From positions 1 through 64,000 of the forward strand of contig NZ_JOFJ01000017.1 of NCBI RefSeq assembly GCF_000718255.1: a DNA stretch of 64,000 bases, in the 5' to 3' direction. Positions 24,339 through 35,259 of the stretch are shown here, piece after piece (position 1 is the first letter of the stretch; each line of letters starts with the position of its first letter). This DNA comes from Spirillospora albida. Lineage in GTDB: Bacteria; Actinomycetota; Actinomycetes; Streptosporangiales; Streptosporangiaceae. The notes below the pieces were generated by a model. The model had not been told where the DNA came from. It saw nothing but the letters and a program-made list of their open reading frames with translations, and did no database searches. The translations under genes and the position numbers were made by a program.

Positions 24339-24893
24339 TCAGGCGGTCGCCTCGGGCTCGGCCTCCTGGCCGCGGGCCGTCTTCTTCTTGTGCGGACCGA
24401 TCACCATGATCATGTTCCGGCCGTCCTGCTTGGGCAGCGACTCGACGAAGCCGAGGTCCTCGACGTCGTTGGCGAGCCGCAGCAGGAGCCGGCGACCGAG
24501 CTCGGGACGGGACTGCTCACGACCGCGGAACATGATCGTGACCTTGACCTTGTCCCCCGCCTTCAGGAACCGCACCACGTGACCCTTCTTGGTCTCGTAG
24601 TCGTGCGGGTCGATCTTCGGGCGGAGCTTGATCTCCTTGATGACCGTGTGCGCCTGGTTCTTCCGCGCCTCACGCGCCTTCATCGCGGACTCGTACTTGA
24701 ACTTGCCGTAGTCCATGAGCTTGGCGACGGGCGGGCGCGCGGTCGGCGCCACCTCGACGAGGTCGAGATCCGACTCGCGGGCGAGTTCAAGGGCCTTGGC
24801 GATGGGCACGATGCCCACCTGTTCGCCGTTCGGGCCGACGAGCCGGACCTCGGGCACGCGAATGCGGTCGTTGATACGCGGTTCGGCGCTGAT
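24339..24893 (-). CDS. infC: translation initiation factor IF-3 (AUC start)
   Basis: Prevents subunit joining and proofreads the start codon. The 184-residue product includes the N-domain [20 protein letters not shown], a charged linker, and the C-domain [15 protein letters not shown]. The conserved N-terminus begins at ATC (24893), preceded by GGAGG with good spacing; no ATG/GTG/TTG serves this position. The GTG 12 codons later would remove conserved residues. Rare infC starts (AUU in E. coli) allow IF-3 to limit its own synthesis. The C-terminal tail is Glu/Ala-rich. Confidence 0.9.
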   Translation of the reverse strand: MSAEPRINDRIRVPEVRLVGPNGEQVGIVPIAKALELARESDLDLVEVAPTARPPVAKLMDYGKFKYESAMKAREARKNQAHTVIKEIKLRPKIDPHDYETKKGHVVRFLKAGDKVKVTIMFRGREQSRPELGRRLLLRLANDVEDLGFVESLPKQDGRNMIMVIGPHKKKTARGQEAEPEATA

Positions 24894-24957
24894 GGGACCT
24901 CCTACGGGCCGTTCTCAAGTTCCGTGTGACCGGTCGTACCCTGGGGCCCTCAACGAG

Positions 24958-24986
24958 AAAAGCCCCGCACGACTCACATGCGGGGC
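24958..24986 (-). terminator. terminator-like hairpin in the infC leader
   Basis: GCCCCGCA (24962-24969) pairs with TGCGGGGC (24979-24986), followed on the minus strand by TTTTCTCGTT. It lies about 65 bases upstream of the infC start and no minus-strand gene precedes it, so it is best read as a leader attenuator of the infC-rpmI-rplT operon. Other bacteria use L20 or infC-leader control; the ligand here is not known. Confidence 0.65.
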
Positions 24987-25166
24987 CACCATCGGTCGCC
25001 CGGGACGCCGACGCGTCCAGGGACGACGGCGAGCCGGACGCACGCGCCCGCTTCGCCGGACCGATACCCACCGGCCGCATGGCCGGTCAGGTGGGAGGTG
25101 GCCTCCGCTTGAGCGCCCCGCGCGGGTGATCGGGATGATCGCGCGCACAGGGCCGGTCGACCACCC

Positions 25167-25172
25167 ACGATA
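25167..25172 (-). promoter_or_regulatory. -10 element upstream of infC
   Basis: Minus-strand TATCGT (25172-25167), about 275 bases before infC, would start a long leader that contains the attenuator hairpin. No strong -35 is visible. The rest of 24894-25369 has no gene that I can support. Confidence 0.35.
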
Positions 25173-25369
25173 CCACGCACCCGGACGGCTCTACGCCCGC
25201 ACGCGCGCCGGGCGGCGTCCGTACGGGCGGAGGGGACGGGGAGAGCGGGGGCTGAGCAGGCGGGGGCGGGAAGGGGCTTGTGCCCTGCGGGGCGCTCGGC
25301 GGGCGGGGCGGCGCTTGTTACGGTGGGGCGAGGACGGCCCGGCGGGGCCGGCGCCAGGGAGGAACCCCC

Positions 25370-25861
25370 ATGTCCCCGGACGAGGCCGGTGCGGCCGGTC
25401 CGCTCGCCGCCATGGAGCCGATCAGGCTGGAGTTCGCGCAGAAGGCGTTCATCGTGGCGCGCGACGAGCTGCTGATGGTGCGCAAGGCGGACTCCGACCC
25501 GTTCCACCCCGGCCGGTGGGAGGTGCCGGGCGGGCGGCTCCAGGTGGCCGGGGACCTCGACCTGGACGACCACATCAGGCGGGAGGTCTGGGAGGAGGTC
25601 GGTCTCAAGGTCGAGCCCGGTCCGCCGTTCCACCTGTGGCAGTGGTTCATGCCGGACCGCGTCCGGCCCGGGGGGCGGGTGCGGGTCGTCGCGGCGGCGC
25701 GGCGGTGCGCGCCGGTGACCCTGGACGTCGGCCTGGAGAACCAGGACGGGGGCGACCACCTCGCCGACTACGCGTGGGTGCCGCTGGAGATGGCGCCCGA
25801 CCAGGACCTCATTCCGAGCCTGCGCCCGGTGATGCGCGCGTTCCTCCTGTCGCGGGGCTGA
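25370..25861 (+). CDS. NUDIX hydrolase
   Basis: A 163-residue protein with a NUDIX-like core: the box region GGRLQVAGDLDLDDHIRREV followed by WEEVGLKVE preserves the REVWEEVG helix, although the first Gly-x5-Glu half is altered (the G-x5-E spacing is interrupted by an insertion). The substrate may be a nucleotide or coenzyme diphosphate. The ATG at 25370 has GGGAGG upstream. The pfkB-like gene follows after four bases, so the two form an operon. Confidence 0.85.
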   Translation: MSPDEAGAAGPLAAMEPIRLEFAQKAFIVARDELLMVRKADSDPFHPGRWEVPGGRLQVAGDLDLDDHIRREVWEEVGLKVEPGPPFHLWQWFMPDRVRPGGRVRVVAAARRCAPVTLDVGLENQDGGDHLADYAWVPLEMAPDQDLIPSLRPVMRAFLLSRG

Positions 25862-25865
25862 GGCG

Positions 25866-26807
25866 GTGGACGCTCCGGGCAGCTCCCCCGTCCGGTGGCC
25901 GAGCCTCGACGGGGCGGAGCGGCGCCGGTTCTCCCTGTTCGTGATCGGGGACGTGCGGGTCGAGGTCCGCGCGGTTCTGCCGGACGTGGCGTTCCGCGAC
26001 CTGACGTCCGACCGGCTGTCCTACGCGCCGGCGCGGGCGGTGGTCGCGGGCACGGCGGTGAACTTCGCGCGGGTCGCGGTGCGCCGCTTCCGCCGGGTCA
26101 CGGTGCTGGCGAAGGTCGGGGACGACGACTTCACCCCGGTCATCCGCAAGGAGCTGCGGCGGATCGGCGTCCGGGACCGGGTTCGGGCCGAGCGGGGGGC
26201 GCGGAACGGGGTGACGGTCATGCTCCGCGACCGCCCGGACGGGCCGGGGCCGGGCGTGCGCCTGCTCGTCGCCGAGGAGGACGCGCCGGGGCGGCGGCTC
26301 ACGGCGGCGGAGGTCGGGGCCGCGGCGGCCGGGATCCGCCGCGCGGACGTCCTGGTCCTGGACGGCTACGCCCTGCTGTCGCCGGTGTCGCGGGCGGCGG
26401 TCCGGGCGGCGGCGGAGATCGCGCGGGCGGCGGGCACGCGGGTGGCGTTCGACCTCGTCCCGCACGACATCGACGCGCGGCTGCCCTCGGCGGAGGTGCT
26501 GCCCTTCCTCGGCCTCGCGGACGTCGTGTTCGCGGAGGCCCACACCCTGGCGAGGGTCCTGCGCCGGCCCGTCCCCGTCGGCACCTCCGAGATCCGTGCT
26601 CTCACCCGCGCACTGGACGCGGCGATAGAGGGAAGCCCGCTGTGCTTCCTCCGCCATGGGGAGACGTCCCTCGAGTGCACTCTCGTCCACCGTCGGGGGC
26701 GTGAACCCGAGGAGTACGCCACCGGCTACCGGGAGGGCGTGGAGCGCACCGGATTCGGGGACCGGCTCGCGGCGGCGGAGCTCTACCGGTGGCTGGCCGC
26801 TGGCTGA
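25866..26807 (+). CDS. PfkB-family carbohydrate or nucleoside kinase
   Basis: A 313-residue ribokinase-fold protein: FVIGDVRVEVRAVLPD at the start, VVAGTAVNFARVAVRR (glycine-rich sugar-binding part) and ERTGFGDRLAAAELY at the C-terminus, where the Asp of the GxGD motif is the catalytic base. The second signature is shortened compared with DTTGAGD. GTG start five bases after the NUDIX stop. The last 25 bases overlap the 3' end of the HIT gene on the other strand. Substrate unknown. Confidence 0.82.
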   Translation: MDAPGSSPVRWPSLDGAERRRFSLFVIGDVRVEVRAVLPDVAFRDLTSDRLSYAPARAVVAGTAVNFARVAVRRFRRVTVLAKVGDDDFTPVIRKELRRIGVRDRVRAERGARNGVTVMLRDRPDGPGPGVRLLVAEEDAPGRRLTAAEVGAAAAGIRRADVLVLDGYALLSPVSRAAVRAAAEIARAAGTRVAFDLVPHDIDARLPSAEVLPFLGLADVVFAEAHTLARVLRRPVPVGTSEIRALTRALDAAIEGSPLCFLRHGETSLECTLVHRRGREPEEYATGYREGVERTGFGDRLAAAELYRWLAAG

Positions 26808-27496
26808 CCGCCGGGCGGCGGCGCCCAGCGCAGGGTGCGGAGCGTCCGCAGGAAGCGGCGGCGGCTGGCGGGCAGCCCGAACGTCTCCTGCCAGCGCCAG
26901 GGGCCGTCCGGCCCGCCGGAGGCCGCCGTCACGCTCCACCGCAGGAACTGGCTGCGGACGCCGTCGCCGGGGTGGACGGTCGCCGTGCCGCCCTCCCCCA
27001 CCAGCAGGTAGGAGCGGCCCGCCCGGTGCCGTGCCGCGAGGGCGGCGCGGAGGGATCCGTCCGGGGCGGGCGTGCCGGGCGGGCCGCACCCCTCGACGGC
27101 GGCCCGGACGCCGCGCACGCCCGGCAGCAGGTGCCAGTGCGCGTGGTCGACGCACGCGCCGCCGCCCTGGGGCGTGCCGGGGCCGTGCTCGAGCAGGACG
27201 AGGTCGGCGGTCCGGTAGGCGGTGCGGTAGAGGGCGGCGACGTGGTCGCGCCAGCGGAGCGCCCGTTCCCAGGTGGGCTCGTCGAACGCCCCGGCGCAGG
27301 CCAGGTGCGCCCGGGTGACGAGGAGCAGGTGCCCGTCGGCGAGCGGGGCGAGGTCGGGCATGAGGAGGAATGCGGCGTCGGACGCGAGGACGGACGCGGC
27401 GCCCGGCAGATCGGCCATCGCGTTCAGCCGGAAGCGCAGCGGCGGGCACAGCACGCAGTCGCGGCCCGGCTCGTCGCGCCCCCATGGCTCCGCCAA
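26783..27496 (-). CDS. HIT-family (histidine triad) protein
   Basis: A 237-residue protein with the HxHxH triad in CVDHAHWHLLPGV, the ordinary nucleotide-binding region DAAFLLMPDLAPLADGHLLLV and an N-terminal CVLCPP pair that could bind metal. The TTG at 27496 is favoured by GGAGG seven bases upstream. It is longer than classical HIT proteins because of a C-terminal part of about 90 residues with RSYLLVGEGGTATV. It faces the NUDIX-pfkB operon and diverges from the toroid gene. Confidence 0.82.
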   Translation of the reverse strand: MAEPWGRDEPGRDCVLCPPLRFRLNAMADLPGAASVLASDAAFLLMPDLAPLADGHLLLVTRAHLACAGAFDEPTWERALRWRDHVAALYRTAYRTADLVLLEHGPGTPQGGGACVDHAHWHLLPGVRGVRAAVEGCGPPGTPAPDGSLRAALAARHRAGRSYLLVGEGGTATVHPGDGVRSQFLRWSVTAASGGPDGPWRWQETFGLPASRRRFLRTLRTLRWAPPPGGQPAASHR

Positions 27497-27634
27497 CCCG
27501 CGTCCTCCAGCACCTGATCTCCCTTCCAGGGTGCCCGCCGCCCGCTCCCGGCGATCGGTGCGGCGGGGGATAGACCGGCGGGACCGGAAGGGTACAAAGC
27601 GTGGCCGAATGGGAACGATTCCGTCAGAGGAACA

Positions 27635-28996
27635 ATGCAGCAGATCCCCCGCCTTCCCGCCCTGTGGCACCGCGTCGCGCACCCGCCCGACGAGCCCGCC
27701 GCCGTGCCCGCGCTCGACTTCGCCGTCGTCGCGCGCCGCCTCGAGGAGTCCCTGGACGTCCTGCGGGGCAGCTACGCCCCCGTGCCCGGCAGCGGCGGCG
27801 GCTGGTACCACGAGCTCGGGCGGCCGGAGCCGGGCACGACCGCGACCGCGCTCGGCCTGCTCGCGTTCACCGAGGCGGGGCGCCCGTTCGAGTACTTCGA
27901 CGAGGGGCTCGCGTTCCTCGCGGCGCGGCAGACCGCGTCGGGCGACGGGCTGCGGGACGGCGGGTGGGCCACCAACACCAGCCTCGGGATGCCGGTGGTG
28001 GAGGCGACCGGATGGATCGCGCGGTTCCTCGCCCTCGCCCGCTGCGACCTCCGGGAGGACGCGCCGGACGTGCGCCGCGCCTACCGCTGGCTGGTCCGCA
28101 ACCAGAACCCCGACGGCGGCTGGGGGTCGCTGCACGGCTGCCCGTCGCGGGTGTGGCAGACCTGCCTCGCGCTGCGGGCGCTGGCCCGGCTCAACCCGTA
28201 CGACCCGGCCGTCGGGCGGGGCGTGGAGTGGCTGACCGCCGACCGGACGGCGCGCCGGCCCGCGTGGGGCCCCACCCCGGCGGCCGGGCCGACCGTCACG
28301 CACACGGCGTTCGTCCTGGTCACGCTGGCCGAGGCGCGGCCGGAGCCGCCCACCGAGCGGATCCTCGGCGGGTACGACTGGCTGCGGGCCAACCTGGACC
28401 CGGACGACGAGCACGTCTGGATCGAGACCTACGACGTCTCGCCGCACGGCACCGCGTCCAAGCCGGTCTGGCGGCTCGCGCTGTGGCACTACGGGCTGCC
28501 GATCGCGCTGATGGCGCTGCTGCGGGACCCGCGCGGACCGGACGGCCCGCTCGTCGCGCGCGCCTGCCGGACCCTGCTGCGCGGCGAGGTCGCCGGCCCG
28601 CGGCCGGGCGGCTCGCGCGGCCGGACGTCGCTGTGGACGCTGTGGTGGCGGCTGGAGGCGCTGTTCGCGCTGGCCCGCCTCCCGCTGACCGGCGCGGGCG
28701 ACGTCCTGCACTGGCTGCCGGACGCGGCCGTGGTGCAGCGGGGCGCGGCGCGGGAGCGGCCGCTGGCGGCGCTGCTGCCGCGGCGCCGCCGGTTCGACCC
28801 GGTGCGGGCGGCGCGGCGGCACTGGTCGTCGCTGCTGCTCGGGTTCGTGTGCCTGGCGAGCGCGGCCGGGGTCGCGGCCGGCGCGTGGAAGTGGCGGGAC
28901 TTCTGGCTGAGCGTGATCCTGCCGGTGGTGCTCGCGATGATCGACCGGTCGGTGCGGCGGCGCCGGGAGCCGCGCGCCCCGCCGCCCACCGCGTGA
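27635..28996 (+). CDS. prenyltransferase/squalene-cyclase-like toroid membrane protein
   Basis: A 453-residue protein with an alpha/alpha toroid of terpene-cyclase type: repeats such as WLVRNQNPDGGWGSLHG (QW-like) and TALGLLAFTEAG. No DxDD or DDxxD catalytic motif is seen, so it may bind rather than cyclise. The C-terminal 90 residues hold hydrophobic segments SSLLLGFVCLASAAGVAAGA and FWLSVILPVVLAMI and a basic tail, placing it in the membrane. ATG at 27635 with GAGG upstream. Function unknown. Confidence 0.75.
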   Translation: MQQIPRLPALWHRVAHPPDEPAAVPALDFAVVARRLEESLDVLRGSYAPVPGSGGGWYHELGRPEPGTTATALGLLAFTEAGRPFEYFDEGLAFLAARQTASGDGLRDGGWATNTSLGMPVVEATGWIARFLALARCDLREDAPDVRRAYRWLVRNQNPDGGWGSLHGCPSRVWQTCLALRALARLNPYDPAVGRGVEWLTADRTARRPAWGPTPAAGPTVTHTAFVLVTLAEARPEPPTERILGGYDWLRANLDPDDEHVWIETYDVSPHGTASKPVWRLALWHYGLPIALMALLRDPRGPDGPLVARACRTLLRGEVAGPRPGGSRGRTSLWTLWWRLEALFALARLPLTGAGDVLHWLPDAAVVQRGAARERPLAALLPRRRRFDPVRAARRHWSSLLLGFVCLASAAGVAAGAWKWRDFWLSVILPVVLAMIDRSVRRRREPRAPPPTA

Positions 28997-28999
28997 CGG

Positions 29000-29830
29000 T
29001 CAGGCTCGGCGGGCGAGTTCGGCCTCCCCTGCGGCGCGCATCGCCGCGACCGGGACATCGTCCCGTCCGGTCATCAGGGCCACCTGCCGGACGGCCTGGT
29101 GCAGCAGCATGGGGAAGCCGCCGACGGCGGTGCCGCCTGCCTCCCGCACCGCGGTCGCGAGCGCCGTCGGCCACGGCGCGTACACGACGTCGAACAGCGC
29201 GGCGCCGGACGCGGCGACCGGCCCGGCGTACGCGTCGGCGGCCCGCCCGGGGAGCGTCGACACCACCAGTCCGGCGGGGAGCTCGGCGGTGAGCCGGTCG
29301 AGGGTCGCGACGCGGACGGCGAGCCCGCACCGCTCCCCCGCCTCGGCCGTGGCGGCGGCGCGTTCCGGGGTGCGGACCGCGAGGACCGCCTCGGTCAGGC
29401 CGAGCTCGGCGAGCGCCGCGAGGGCCGATGCCGCCGTGGCGCCGCCGCCGAGGACGACCGCGGATCCGGGCGCGCCGAGGCCCGCCTCCCGCAGCGCCGC
29501 CACGACGCCGTGCACGTCGGTGTTGTCGGCGAGCCGGCGCCCGTCCCGCAGGACGATCGTGTTGGCGCCCCCGACGTTCGCGGCGAGCTCGCTGACCTCG
29601 TCCGCGAGCTTCAGCGCGACCCGCTTGAGCGGCATCGTCAGCGACAGGCCCGCCCACTCGGGTCCGAGCCCGTCGAGGACGGCGGCGAGGCCGTCCTCGC
29701 CGCACTCGATCGCGTCGTAGGACCAGCCGTCCAGGCCCATCGCCGTGTACGCGGCGCGGTGCAGCGCCGGCGACAGCGAGTGGGCGATCGGCGACCCCAG
29801 CACCGCGGCCCGCCGGACCGCGCCCGTCAC
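29000..29830 (-). CDS. aroE: shikimate dehydrogenase
   Basis: NADPH-dependent step of the chorismate pathway. The 276-residue enzyme has GSPIAHSLSPALHRAAY (shikimate binding), SLTMPLKRVALKLAD with the catalytic Lys, NTDVHGVVAAL with the catalytic Asp, and a nucleotide-binding VVLGGGATAASALAAL. It ends four bases before the stop of the convergent toroid gene, and follows mltG as in other actinobacteria. Confidence 0.95.
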   Translation of the reverse strand: MTGAVRRAAVLGSPIAHSLSPALHRAAYTAMGLDGWSYDAIECGEDGLAAVLDGLGPEWAGLSLTMPLKRVALKLADEVSELAANVGGANTIVLRDGRRLADNTDVHGVVAALREAGLGAPGSAVVLGGGATAASALAALAELGLTEAVLAVRTPERAAATAEAGERCGLAVRVATLDRLTAELPAGLVVSTLPGRAADAYAGPVAASGAALFDVVYAPWPTALATAVREAGGTAVGGFPMLLHQAVRQVALMTGRDDVPVAAMRAAGEAELARRA

Positions 29831-29854
29831 GCTCTCCCCCTCAACGCGGCTCCC

Positions 29855-31018
29855 TCAGTTCCCGGGGTTCGCCCGCTGCCACGCCCGGAACTTCTTCTCC
29901 AGGCGCACCCGCTCCGCCTCGGTGGTGGCGAACTCGGTGATCTTGTTTGTGGGGTCGGTGGCGATGAAGAACAGCCATGTCCCCGGCTCCGGGTTCAGCG
30001 CCGCGTCGATCGCGTCCGGGCCCGGGTTGGAGATCGGCCCGGGTGTCAGCCCCTTGTACTTGTAGGTGTTGTAGGGCGACTGGACCTGGAGATCGCGATC
30101 CCGGACGTCCAGCGTGCGCTTGTTCAGGGCGTACAGGACGGTCGTGTCGAACTGCAGCGGCATCCCGACCTTGAGCCGGTTGTAGACGACGCGGGAGATC
30201 TTCGGCAGGTCCTCCGGCTTGCCGCCCTCCGCCTGGATCAGGCTGGCGAGCGTGACGACCTTCGCCGGATCGAGCCCCCTGGCGCGGGCCTTGCGCACCA
30301 GGCCGTCGCTCTCGGCGGCCTTGTTGAACCGGTCCACCATGGCCTTGATGATGCCGCGGGCGTTCCCGTTCGGGTCGAGGTCGTAGCGCCCCGGGTACAG
30401 GAAGCCCTCCACCTTGCCGTTCGCGTACGGCGGCAGCCCGAGGCCGCCGGTGTTCTTCGCGGCGGACTGGAACTCCCGAACGGAGATGCCGGTCTTCTTG
30501 GACAGCAGCTCGTACGTCTCGATGGCGCGCCGGCCCTCGGGGATGGTGATCTGCGTCCCGGCCCGCGACTTCGGGTCCAGCAGCAGGGCCATCGCCGCCG
30601 CCGACGACATCTTCCGCCTCATCTGGTAGAAGCCCGGCTGGATCTGCGAGGCGCGCTTCGGATCCTTGGCGTACTCCTTCACGAACGCCCGCGCGCTCTT
30701 CACCACCTCGTGCTGCTCCAGCCGCAGGCCGATCACCGAGCCGCTGTCGCCCTCCCGGACCTGGACGCTGACCTTGCCGCTCCCCGATCCGCCGTAGTCG
30801 GGGGGGTTCATCCTGTTGTCGAGCCACGCGACGCCGAGCACGCCGCCGGTGCCGAACACCGCGACGATGAACGCCATCGCGAACAGGGCGGCCGCGCGGC
30901 CGCTGCGCTTGCGGCGCTTCTGCCGCTTGCGCAGGCGCCGCTGCGCCCGCCTGCCGAGCTGCTCCTCGGGGGGGTGCCCGTCGCCGTACGGGTCGGAGAA
31001 GAGATCCAGATCGTTCAT
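29855..31018 (-). CDS. mltG: endolytic transglycosylase MltG (YceG-like)
   Basis: Cuts nascent peptidoglycan strands outside the membrane. The 387-residue protein has a cytoplasmic basic segment, one membrane helix (AALFAMAFIVAVFGTGGVLG, about residues 44-63), a LysM-like part and the YceG catalytic domain, with the likely catalytic Glu in VTLASLIQAEGGKPED. The ATG at 31018 overlaps the ruvX stop (ATGA), and 24 bases separate it from aroE. Confidence 0.93.
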   Translation of the reverse strand: MNDLDLFSDPYGDGHPPEEQLGRRAQRRLRKRQKRRKRSGRAAALFAMAFIVAVFGTGGVLGVAWLDNRMNPPDYGGSGSGKVSVQVREGDSGSVIGLRLEQHEVVKSARAFVKEYAKDPKRASQIQPGFYQMRRKMSSAAAMALLLDPKSRAGTQITIPEGRRAIETYELLSKKTGISVREFQSAAKNTGGLGLPPYANGKVEGFLYPGRYDLDPNGNARGIIKAMVDRFNKAAESDGLVRKARARGLDPAKVVTLASLIQAEGGKPEDLPKISRVVYNRLKVGMPLQFDTTVLYALNKRTLDVRDRDLQVQSPYNTYKYKGLTPGPISNPGPDAIDAALNPEPGTWLFFIATDPTNKITEFATTEAERVRLEKKFRAWQRANPGN

Positions 31019-31473
31019 GAGCTTGCCCGGACGATCTCCCCGGGGGGGCGTCCGGTCGACCTTTCACCGTCCAGGGCCGCCTGCAGCAGGACCGCCGCGG
31101 CGGCCTGGTCGACGACCTTGCGCCGCGCCTGGCCGTGCACGCCGCCGGCGCGCAGGCCGGCCTCCGCGGTCACCGTCGTGAGCCGCTCGTCGTACAGCCT
31201 GACCGCCTCCGGGGGGAGGCGGTCCGCCAGCCGCGCCGCGAACCTGCGGGCCGCCTCCGCCGCCGGGCCCTCCCGGCCCGACAGCGACGTCGGCAGCCCG
31301 ACCACCACTTCGATCGCCTCGTGCTCGCGGGCGAGGTCCGCGAGCCGGTCGACGTCCCCCCTCCCGCTCTTCACGGTCTCCAGGGGGGAGGCGAGGATCC
31401 CGCCGGGGTCGCAGCGGGCGACGCCCACGCGGACGCTCCCGACATCGACCCCCAGGCGCACGCCCTGTCTCAT
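31015..31473 (-). CDS. ruvX: Holliday junction resolvase-like RuvX/YqgF
   Basis: A 152-residue RNase H-fold nuclease implicated in 16S rRNA 5' maturation and recombination. It has VRLGVDVGSVRVGVARCDPG with the first catalytic Asp, VVGLPTSLSGREG, and the C-terminal VDQAAAAVLLQAALDG with the last Asp. The ATG at 31473 lies inside the first copy of a 26-base repeat that supplies its ribosome site (GGAGGGAGG). Confidence 0.93.
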   Translation of the reverse strand: MRQGVRLGVDVGSVRVGVARCDPGGILASPLETVKSGRGDVDRLADLAREHEAIEVVVGLPTSLSGREGPAAEAARRFAARLADRLPPEAVRLYDERLTTVTAEAGLRAGGVHGQARRKVVDQAAAAVLLQAALDGERSTGRPPGEIVRASS

Positions 31474-31543
31474 GGCCTCCCTCCGCTCGGCGGCCTCATG
31501 ACCTCGCTCCGCTCGGCGGCCTCATGGCCTCCCTCCATTCGGG
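31471..31543 (-). repeat. 26-base tandem repeat carrying ribosome site and start codon of ruvX
   Basis: Three copies, 31471-31496, 31497-31522 and a partial one from 31523. Each carries a GGAGGGAGG-like ribosome site and an ATG. Because 26 is not a multiple of three, copies two and three encode nine-codon ORFs (MRPPSGARS and MRPPSGGRP) whose stop codons overlap the next ATG as ATGA, the last being the ruvX start. Confidence 0.8.
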
Positions 31544-31626
31544 AGTCTCAGGCGCCTCACCGGCGCCTCCCGGGTACTTCCCCCGATCGGTGCCGTTGTC
31601 ACGGAGTCCCTCCGTCCGGTCCGGGC

Positions 31627-34296
<2,670 letters not shown>

Positions 34297-34298
34297 GA

Positions 34299-34619
34299 TC
34301 AGTGGCCATCCTTGTCGTCGTCGATGATCGTGTACCGGCCCTTCAGGATCCGGCGGGGCCGGACCTCGTCGGGCTCGGGTGGAGCCTGGTCCATGCGGAT
34401 CGCCTCGCGCAGCTCCTCTTCGCGGGCCCGCATTCCGGTACGCACGTCGGCGGCGAAAACCCTCAACCGCGTCCCGGCGTCCTGCCCGGTCGTGACGGCG
34501 CGCGCGGCGACGCCCTCGGGCGACCAGGCGTGCGCGAACCGCTCGACCCGCCGCTTGACGCGGTGCGTGGCGTACACGCCGGCGCCGGCGCCGACCGACA
34601 GCCAGAACATCCGCCTCAT
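34299..34619 (-). CDS. small envelope protein, DUF6167-like
   Basis: A 106-residue protein with a short hydrophobic N-terminus ([18 protein letters not shown]) followed by a basic and acidic soluble part ending [13 protein letters not shown] recognise the family from its position between alaS and a DUF948 gene in actinobacteria. Its stop is two bases before the alaS ATG, and its start overlaps the upstream gene. Function unknown. Confidence 0.75.
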   Translation of the reverse strand: MRRMFWLSVGAGAGVYATHRVKRRVERFAHAWSPEGVAARAVTTGQDAGTRLRVFAADVRTGMRAREEELREAIRMDQAPPEPDEVRPRRILKGRYTIIDDDKDGH

Positions 34620-35035
34620 CGCCGCCCCTTCCCGGAACGGGAGCGCGGCGCGGGCAGCTGCGGGCGGTCGGACGGGGTCTCCCGGCCGCCGCCGTTCCCG
34701 AGCGCCTTGCGGACGCCGTAGGAGAAGGCGGCCGCCTTCACCAGCGGCCCGCCGACCACCGACGTCATGACGGTGGTGACCGCGGAGACGTTCTGCGTGA
34801 CGCCCGCGACCTGCTTGGTGATCACGTCGGTGCGGCCCAGCTGCTCGTTGGCGCGCCGGACCGTGCGGTTCATGTCGTCCAGCAGCGGCCCGGCCTGGTC
34901 GCCGAGGTCGCGGACGACCTTGCCGGCCTCGCCGAGCAGCCGGGAGAGCTTCAGCAGGGTGAGCGCGAGGAACGCGACCAGCACCGCCCAGAACACGGCC
35001 ACGATGAGGCCGGCCAACTGTCCGCCAGTGAGCAT
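34616..35035 (-). CDS. DUF948 membrane protein
   Basis: A 139-residue protein with one N-terminal membrane helix ([22 protein letters not shown]) and an alpha-helical stretch (VIRDLGDQ-type, [21 protein letters not shown]) as in DUF948 proteins. It overlaps the next gene by four bases. First gene of the unit; TAAGGT at 35131-35126 on the minus strand could be its -10. Function unknown. Confidence 0.8.
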   Translation of the reverse strand: MLTGGQLAGLIVAVFWAVLVAFLALTLLKLSRLLGEAGKVVRDLGDQAGPLLDDMNRTVRRANEQLGRTDVITKQVAGVTQNVSAVTTVMTSVVGGPLVKAAAFSYGVRKALGNGGGRETPSDRPQLPAPRSRSGKGRR

Positions 35036-35259
35036 CAGGGCTTTCCGTTCGCTGTGTATTCGGGCTGTGTGTCCGGGCCGTGTCCGGCCGGGTGTGCGGC
35101 GTGTCGCACGGCTCGGGCCAGACCGACCTTACCGTGGGCGCCGCCCGGGGCCGCGCGGGACGATCACCGTGCCCGGCGCGTCCGGGGTCCCGTCGGCAGG
35201 TTATCCGGCCCCGGCGCCGCTGTCCGTTCCATTACCGGCGGGCGCGCTTCCACGCCTGC

